Origin: Plasmodium brasilianum
Lineage: Eukaryota; Apicomplexa; Aconoidasida; Haemosporida; Plasmodiidae
Direction of reading: 5' to 3'
Assembly (NCBI RefSeq): GCF_023973825.1
Contig: NC_090116.1
Location: 901,001-965,000 of the forward strand
DNA length: 64,000 nt
In this document: piece after piece, positions 56,810-64,000 of the stretch
How the letters are laid out: each line of letters starts with the position of its first letter
How positions within the stretch are numbered: position 1 is the first letter of the stretch
Program-made: the position numbers and the translations under genes
The notes under the pieces: model-generated
The model's database searches: none
What the model was told of the DNA's origin: nothing
Seen by the model: the letters and a program-made list of their open reading frames with translations, nothing else

Positions 56810-57119
56810 GGGATGGGAAGCCACATCCGGAAGTTGGTGTGTTAGAAGTGTACATACTTACGTGCATGCACATGCACATGAACATATATATATGTATACC
56901 TTTACTGACGCATACCCACACGGGCTCAAATGCAGCAAGTTATGGTGGCCTTTATAAGAGCATACTATATGTAGGCAGTGTTATGCAGGAAAGGTCAAAG
57001 GAGCGAATAGGCTATTGGGCAATTCCCCATCAGATTGAATGTGGAACAAAAACAGAAAAATTAAAAAAAGTAGAAATGATGAAAGTAATATAATAAATAT
57101 GAAACATATAAAAAAAAAA

Positions 57120-57616
57120 TAGTATCATCGTGGTATCGTATCATCGTGGCATCGTATCATCGTGGTATCGTATCATCGTGGTATCGTATCATCGTGGTAT
57201 CGTATCATCGTGGCATCGTATCATCGTGGCATCGTATCATCGTGGCATCGTATCATCGTGGCATCGTATCATCGTGGCATCGTATCATCGTGGTATCGTA
57301 TCATCGTGGTATCGTATCATCGTGGTATCGTATCATCGTGGTATCGTATCATCGTGGTATCGTATCATCGTGGCATCGTATCATCGTGGCATCGTATCAT
57401 CGTGGCATCGTATCATCGTGGCATCGTATCATCGTGGTATCGTATCATCGTGGTATCGTATCATCGTGGTATCGTATCATCGTGGTATCGTATCATCGTG
57501 GTATCGTATCATCGTGGTATCGTATCATCGTGGTATCGTATCATCGTGGCATCGTATCATCGTGGCATCGTATCATCGTGGCATCGTATCATCGTGGTAT
57601 CGTATCATCGTGGCAT
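57120..57616. repeat. 31-copy 16-bp minisatellite with two variants
   Basis: The unit is ATCGTATCATCGTGGY. Every copy is identical except for T or C at the Y position. Reading Y along the array from 57134 to 57614 gives runs 1T 1C 3T 5C 5T 4C 7T 3C 1T 1C. Since 16 is not a multiple of three, all three plus frames read the same 16-residue peptide cycle; the reverse strand has stops. It starts about 310 bp after the PSOP1 stop. GC content is far higher than the flanks. Confidence 0.97.
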
Positions 57617-59565
57617 AACAGTACTGTAGCATTGTAACATTATTAGACGCAATAGTGCGATAGTTACAGCAATGACAAGGATATATATAAGGCGGATGCA
57701 ACTGGATGAAACAATAATTTGATCTTTTTCACCAAGAATACATGTACATTTTGTATACACACATATATGGATGTACTAACACGAGCACTCCTCGTTTACA
57801 TTCACGTCAATCAATGCATAATTGAACTGTTTATTTTTGCCATCATTAGTTTTTCCCCCCCCACCTTTATGTAGTACATAATATATATTTGCTCTTCCTT
57901 TTAAACACTTTTATAGTTGCGCATAACCGTTTTCGGTATATTCTTGCGATATTTTATTTTTTATTTATTATTGCTCATGTATGATTGCTTATGTATGATT
58001 GCCTATGTATGATTGCTTATTTATTATTTATTATTTATGATTTCTTATTTATGATTTCTTATTTTATTTTTTTTTTATTTTGTTTTTTTTTTTTTTTTTT
58101 TTTTTTATTCTCTTACGATGAACAATTCATATGCTTTTCCTTACGTGTTTGTACCATCGCACTTTTTATTCGTTCCACGTTATATACCATATGTTATAAG
58201 TAACATGCTATGTAATATTGTTTTCATTCCTTTCTTCATTTAACACGATTTTTAAAAACAATTTCCCTTTGATAACACGCTGATTTATTCTTCTCAAAAA
58301 TTAAAGATAACGATATGAGGAGTGTACGTAATTGTACCCCCAACTATAGGAAAAAAGGAAAAACAAAAAAAAAAAAAAAAAAGAAAAATATTCTAAGCAA
58401 TGTACCGTTTTTTACACTCTTGACTACCCCCAAGTTTGTATTGTAGGTGTATATGCTGTAGGTGTTATACTCTTAATGAGCAGGGATATTCAAAAGTATA
58501 CTCACATCTACACGTGTACCTATATATATACACATATGTGTGAGTAACTGTTTAGCCTATTTCGAGCGGATACTCCTATATGGGAGGGCTTACTACTTCA
58601 AAAAGTATAATTTTTTTTTTTTTTTCTTGAAAAGAATAAATTCATGTTCTTTAAAAAAAAAATGTATTTTGTTTCATGGGTTTACTAAAACGTGCTAAGG
58701 TTTTATAGAGTAGTAATCAGAAAAGATGTGTGGATGCAATATGAGCTAAAATGAATTTATTATTGCTTTTAGTGTTCGAGAGCAAATATGGGTATGTTTG
58801 TATGTATGTAAAAAGAAACACAGTTTCATAATATTTTTTTTTTTTTTTTCATTCCCTTGTAGCTGTTGCCCAACGCAATGGGTGTACAAAAAGTAAAAGG
58901 GAAAAACTTACATATACAAAGAATGAGCGATAATATATATTATGAGCTGCATATCAGGAATAAGTACAATATATTAAGAAAATGTTCACCCCGTAAAACG
59001 CATGTACATATGGTTTTGACATGACTTATCATGTGATAAATGATATTCTCGGGTTTCAAAAACATTGATATAAAAGAAAGAGCATACAAAGAGTAACGGT
59101 TCTAATTCAATACATATCATTGTAGTAATGATTAGAAAAAAAAAAAAAAAAATAAATAAATACTATCACAAATTTAAATCATTTTGTAAGAATGAATGTT
59201 ATTAATTTTTTTTTTTTTTTTTTTTATTTTAACCTCAGTTAAAAAAAAATAGTTATATTCTTACGATATAGTATATGCTACACGTGTATGTATATATGTA
59301 TGTATATATGTTTGTATATATGTATGTTTGCATGAACTTGTTTATACGTATGAAGTAATTACCGAACAAAATTTTAATTTTTTTCGAAAAGCCAAAGCGA
59401 AAAATACAAACTGGCAAGAATAATGACGTGCATGTTATATTCGTATATACAGATTAGAAAGATTTAATTTAAAAAGAAAAAGGCATTATATTATTAATGC
59501 TTTACTAATACAAGCCCAGGAAAAGAAAAAAAGGGAAAAAAATACAATAAACGGTAAGAAGTAGT

Positions 59566-59665
59566 AAGCGGCAAGCATTGAATTGCAAGCAGTGAATAGC
59601 AAGCAGTGAATAGCAAGCAGTGAATTGCAAGCAGTGAATTGCAAGCAGTGAATAGCAAGCAGTAA
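59566..59665. repeat. 14-bp minisatellite (AGCAAGCAGTGAAT)
   Basis: About seven copies with A/T variation after GAAT (GAATAGC versus GAATTGC). It lies about 170-270 bp upstream of the SEM1 start. Confidence 0.92.
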
Positions 59666-59744
59666 ACAGAATCTGGAAGCAGCAAAGAACATTTACGTTT
59701 ACCTATTTAGCATAAGGAAATAGTAATATTTATTTCCAAAAAAA

Positions 59745-59780
<36 letters not shown>

Positions 59781-59837
59781 TACAATCTTTTCACTTTTTT
59801 AATTTTCATGTCCTTTTTGAGAGTTGTAATTTTACAA

Positions 59838-60147
59838 ATGCAAAAGAATATATCGGAAAACGGAAATCAAAATGATTTGATGAAAGAGAATAAACCAGAT
59901 GGGAAATCGAATGATTTAAATGACGATAACATGTACATATTTGATGAGCCGGATGACGAACTGGAAGAATTTGAGGAAATGGGTATACACTTCTATTCTC
60001 ACAATATGCACACATGCGTACGTACAACGTGCCCACGTGTTATTATGTACATGTTTATTTGCCCATTGATTCATGTTAGCTGTGCGGACGCAGTGAATAT
60101 ACCGAAATAGATGAGGCACTATAGTGATGCAGTAAATATATATGCAT

Positions 60148-60204
<57 letters not shown>

Positions 60205-60642
60205 TATATCCATTTATTATTTTTTGATTACTTCTTTTCTCATTCGTAATTTTCATTAGGCAGTATAGCTTTGAATGTGGACACAGATTTGGAAAACTGG
60301 GAAGAGGACTGGGGGGCAGTAGGTTTGTACTGAAACTAATTCGTAGAGCCGAGTGTGAAGGGGGTGTACTCACTTGTGTGTGTGTATGTACGTACGTACT
60401 AATATACATATGTGTATATGTATGGACACATTACACGCATTAACAACTGTCTGGAATGTTATACAACTGTTATATTTTGTCCAATTTTTTTTTTTTTTTT
60501 TTTTTTTATTTCTCTTTTCCTCCTTCCGCATTTAGGCTGGGATGATGATGATGACGATGATGATAAATTTATTTTAAAAGTTGAATCGGAATTGCAGAAA
60601 TTTAAAGCCAGTTTAGATGCCGAAAAGGACGTGCCAAAATAA
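59838..60642 (+). CDS. SEM1: 26S proteasome subunit SEM1/DSS1
   Basis: Three exons, 59838-59982, 60260-60322 and 60536-60642, encode 104 aa. SEM1/DSS1 is a tiny, acidic, intrinsically disordered protein of the proteasome lid. It holds Rpn3 and Rpn7 together and offers ubiquitin-binding acidic patches, and also joins TREX-2/BRCA2-type complexes in other eukaryotes. Diagnostic order: DEPDDELEEFEEM, then DLENWEEDWGAVGWDDDD with three tryptophans in acidic context, then a C-terminal amphipathic helix FILKVESELQKFKASL. Human DSS1 is 70 aa; the extra length is a polar N-terminus. An upstream in-frame ATG at 59808 would add MSFLRVVILQ, hydrophobic and unlike the family, so Met at 59838 is preferred. 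Intron 1 contains a long TA run and intron 2 a poly-T tract before its acceptor. Confidence 0.9.
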
Positions 60643-60734
60643 GCACATATATATATATATATATATTTCGTAGTACAAATAGTAAATGGGTCCCATGAGG
60701 AAATTGCAAAAGGGGAAACTACATCCCTATTATA

Positions 60735-60925
60735 TGTGAGTATATGTATGTATGCACGCACGCACCAACACAAATCTATATGCACATGGGTATATATTTA
60801 TATGTGTATGTATATATGTGTATGTATATATGTGTATGTATATATGGGTATGTATATATGTGTGTGTATATATGTGTATGTATATATGGGTATGTATATA
60901 TGTGTGTGTATATATGTTTATACTT
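60735..60925. repeat. GTATGTATATATGTGT microsatellite
   Basis: 16-18-bp repeats of TATATGTGTATGTATATATGGGTATG type follow the SEM1 stop codon by about 100 bp. All frames on both strands are open and give Tyr/Met/Cys/Val or His/Thr/Ile peptides. Confidence 0.92.
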
Positions 60926-62117
60926 ATATATCGTGTCGTGCAAATTGGTAGGAAACTACGGTTAGCAGTTGTGTTAAATAGTAGGCGCATTTTATAACTC
61001 CATGTAATTATGCATAATAGATTTTTTTTTTTTTACGTAAATATGATTGTATATTTATTTTCGCTATATTGAGTCGTGCTTTCATTTTTTAGGAGTGTAA
61101 TCAAAAATGTAATGCAAATAATTTTGCCATGGGCTTTTGAAATTAAAAAAAAGAAAAATACTAAAGAAAAATAATAAAGAAAAAAAAAGAAAAACAATAA
61201 AGAAAAAAAAAGAAAAACAATAAAGAAAAAAAAAGAAAAATAATAATAAAAAAAACAAAACAAAATAATTGCTTTTTACTTACTATACTGCTTTATCTGC
61301 TTAGTTGTAAAAAGTTTAAGGGAAAAATTATTCTCATTCGTGTGTGTTATTGTATTTTATATTTTAAAATAAATCGCCAAATTTTAATGCTCTTCTTTTT
61401 TTTTTTTTTTTTTTTTTTTTTTTGCATTTTACGCATTACAAACAATAGAACATAAAGACATTTTTATTTTTCTCATTTTATAAAATTTTTTTTTTAAAGA
61501 GCAATTTATTTATAGGTTGTTTAAAAGTGGACAAAAAAAAAAAAAAAAAAAAGAAAAAATGTAAAAGTGATACATGGGTACGTACATATGTATGTAAATA
61601 TATGTATGTATATACACATACATGTGTGTATATATTTACGCGTGTATAGGTGTGCTTTACCGCAAATGCAAGATGTTGTTCTCATGTAAAGCACGTAATT
61701 CTTCTGTCCATGTTTGGCATGTTCTTTTTATTCTTTTATAACTCTCCGCTGTGGGGAAACCATGGGATTTAACTGAGATATGTAAACACAAAACCAACTG
61801 AGGAGAAAAAACAAAGCAAAAAATTGAATGGAAAAATATAGCAAAAAATAGAAAGAAAAATCAAATGATCAGACGGATAGCGGATAATGATAGCGACAGA
61901 AAAGAACAGCATTAATTCACGCTTATATGTGTATGTATATGTACACATGTGTACATAAATGTGTGTATGCTTATTATGTATGTGGTAAATGTAATTCCCA
62001 TTTTTCGTTCAGCTTACAATATCCATAGACAAAATACCGCCAGAGAAACTAGCGTGATAATTAATCTATTTGAAAAAAAAAAAAAAAAAAAAAAAAAATT
62101 ACTTATATATGTACATT

Positions 62118-62245
62118 TGTGTATATTTCATTTTTCTACTTTTCTACTTTTCTACTTTTCTACTTTTCTACTTCTCTACTTCTCTATTTTTCTACTTTTC
62201 TACTTTTCTACTTTTCTACTTCTCTATTTTTCTACTTTTCTATTT
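62118..62245. repeat. 10-bp TTTTCTACTT minisatellite
   Basis: About twelve copies of TTTTCTACTT, with TCTCTACTTC and TCTCTATTTT variants, end in a poly-T tract. Confidence 0.93.
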
Positions 62246-63556
62246 TTTTTTTTTTTTTTTTTTGAAGTCTACTTAATCATATCCATCCGTGAAATTTTTC
62301 CATCTCTTGCAAAAAAAAGGCAAAAGAGAATGCACGAAACAAACCAAATAATTAAATAAATAAATGTTCCAGTTGAAATGTTACTATCCATCCTATGAAG
62401 GATAAAAAAAAAAAAAAAAAAAATGAGGAAATAACAAAATGGACATGACTATGTGAAGAGTTGTTTGCTTGAGAGCTCATGTTCTCACGTTATATAATAC
62501 GTATACATATAAACATTATAAACACCTACATACACGCACACGCACACACACACGCAAACATATAAAAGCATATACATAGCAACATGTACATATAAAATGA
62601 TATAACTCGAGTTTTGGTAAGTATGACGTGGATGAGAAATGCTATTACTTTTCATCAGTCTACAACGAGGAAATAAAATAAAATAGAATAAAACTGAATA
62701 AAAGTAAAAGATATCACGGATGAGGGGTCAGGCTACTTGGACTGTTTGTGAGAGCTGATATATTTATGTCAAAGGGTTTAAAAATAAAAAAAAATCAGCC
62801 TGTTTTATAAAATATTCAAAGAAAACATGATTTAAGGAAACATGATATATTTTTTTGCTTTTTTATTTTTTATGTAAAGAAAAAAAGAAAATTCCAAATG
62901 AAATAAGTATTCTTTTACATATCTTCTTTATCTTTTTTTAACATAAGAAGAAACCCGTGTGCAAAGGAAAAAGATGGAAAAAAAAAAAAAAAAAAAAAAA
63001 AAGAAAGGCTATTAATCATATATATGTACATATGTATATACGCATATATATATGTACGTATATATGTATTATATATATATATATATATTTATTTATACAT
63101 TTTATATGCTCTACTTCGCGATGACAAAAATAAAACATACGTTTTAACTGTTTTTCCAATTTGTAATATTGCAATGTTGATTTAATGTTTTAAATTTATT
63201 AGTTTTACATGTTTTCCTATCTGAGTGGACGTGCAAACGAACAAAAATTGGGCATGAAAAAATGGGGAGTGGGGAGTGTAATGACGAATAAGAAAAATGG
63301 TAAGTGATAGGCAATTAGTGGCAAATGAGAAGAGGAGTAAAGCGATGTCAGAATTAATAAAAGTTAACAAAATAACAGTAGCTATATGATGAAAGAATAA
63401 ATAATTGTATACCTTAAAAGAAAAAAGGAAAAGAGGAACTTTATTTTATTTATTTTTTGTTTTTCTACTCTTATATTTATTATTTACTCATTTTACATTT
63501 AATATATCTGATTTTTTTTCATTTTATATTTTTTTTTTTTTTTGTGCTAGTTTTTT

Positions 63557-63705
63557 AAAAAAAATATAAAACAAAATCAAATCAAATAAAACAAAATCAA
63601 ATAAAACAAAATCAAATAAAACAAAATCAAATCAAATAAAACAAAATCAAATCAAATAAAACAAAATCAAATCAAATAAAACAAAATCAAATCAAATCAA
63701 GTCAA
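63557..63705. repeat. AAAACAAAATCAAATCAAAT minisatellite
   Basis: Alternating 20-bp AAAACAAAATCAAATCAAAT and 15-bp AAAACAAAATCAAAT units make up a 35-bp higher-order period in places. Confidence 0.93.
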
Positions 63706-64000
63706 ATTTAAAAACAAATATGAAATTCAAATCAGAATATAAATTTAATTTAAAATGACCAATTCTCCAACCCCCCAAAAAAAAAGAAAAAAAAAAGTGT
63801 TCTTCATAATTTGAAAAAAGAACGTGTTCATTTAACTTACAAGCATTATGAATAAAAATGTATGTTTATCAATATACACTTTATCGTAAATAATAAAAAT
63901 AAAATAAAATAAATAAATAAATAATTCTTTTTTGAAATTTCCAAAAAAAGGATAGGACAGAATATATATATATATATATATATGCGCAAATTTTCAGCGT

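Larger units (their letters stand above)
56810..59837. other. Intergenic, PSOP1 to SEM1
   Basis: 3.03 kb without a gene. Near PSOP1 it carries a large 16-bp minisatellite. Further on are T runs (58075-58107, 58611-58626, 58832-58850, 59205-59226), A runs (58358-58383, 59137-59152, 59742-59777), a TGTATGATTGCTTA repeat (57975-58060) and an AGCAAGCAGTGAAT array. The long A run directly precedes SEM1, and its promoter is presumably in the last kilobase. Confidence 0.68.
60643..64000. other. Gene-free 3' end of the window
   Basis: 3.36 kb with no supportable gene. TATG/GTATATGTGTGT microsatellite (60735-60925), AAAGAAAAATAATAA-type array (61150-61260), poly-T (61400-61423), poly-A (61533-61550, 62073-62098, 62407-62422, 62979-63002), a TTTTCTACTT array (62118-62245), CA-rich repeat (62525-62560) and an AAAACAAAATCAAATCAAAT array (63557-63705). 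The first part should hold the SEM1 3' UTR. Confidence 0.68.

Noticed and set aside
57130..57637. Three overlapping plus-strand frames of about 155-163 codons with a perfect peptide repeat
   Set aside because: All three come from a 16-bp unit, which gives the same 16-residue cycle in every frame. There is no splice, signal or conserved flank.

Overview
The window is nuclear DNA from a malaria parasite (genus Plasmodium). It is very AT-rich (by eye about three quarters A+T). It carries long poly(dA:dT) tracts and TA/TATG microsatellites, short GT-AG introns, and large proteins stuffed with Asn/Asp/Lys/Ser low-complexity repeats between conserved domains. Base composition looks closer to P. malariae or P. 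ovale than to P. vivax/P. knowlesi (higher GC) or avian species (lower GC), but I cannot settle the species. From memory, and unverified, the gene order agrees with the P. falciparum chromosome 7 segment running from PX1 through RPS5 to PSOP1.

I support twelve protein-coding genes. On the + strand: PX1, a PX-domain phosphoinositide-binding giant (2670-10161, 6 exons); a HAM1/ITPA-type nucleotide-sanitising pyrophosphatase (11402-13664, 6 exons); a small TPR protein with an Hsp90-type clamp (14302-15760, 4 exons); a very large VPS8-like tethering-complex subunit (18516-28343, 2 exons); and a small secreted cysteine-containing protein (30998-31708). An RGP1-like Rab6-GEF subunit lies on the - strand (33095-36496). 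Next on + come a DDX31/Dbp7-type DEAD-box helicase (38073-40775), a six-exon HAD-superfamily phosphatase (42964-44960) and a multi-pass membrane protein that may be TLC-like (46015-48666). Ribosomal protein RPS5 is on - (49532-50413, 2 exons). Finally, on +, are the probable ookinete secreted protein PSOP1 (55406-56809) and the proteasome subunit SEM1/DSS1 (59838-60642, 3 exons). Exon joins were derived by hand from GT/AG sites, reading phase and family similarity.

The genes do not form an operon; each is presumably transcribed alone. Three of them (PX1, the VPS8-like protein, the RGP1-like protein) concern endosomal/Golgi trafficking, which may or may not be meaningful. RPS5/PSOP1 and RGP1/DDX31 are divergent pairs sharing 5.0 kb and 1.6 kb of upstream DNA.

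Intergenic DNA and introns are packed with minisatellites. Inside coding regions the repeat units are multiples of three (12, 15, 18, 24, 30 bp). Outside they are often 15-16 bp. The most interesting non-coding signal is an 18-bp array 0.6-0.74 kb upstream of PSOP1, in which every unit carries one hexamer of the AP2-O ookinete-factor type (TAGCTA/TAGCCA). A 31-copy, two-variant 16-bp array downstream of PSOP1 is also striking. I see no tRNA, rRNA, CRISPR, transposon or centromere-like sequence. I found no convincing novel multi-gene system.
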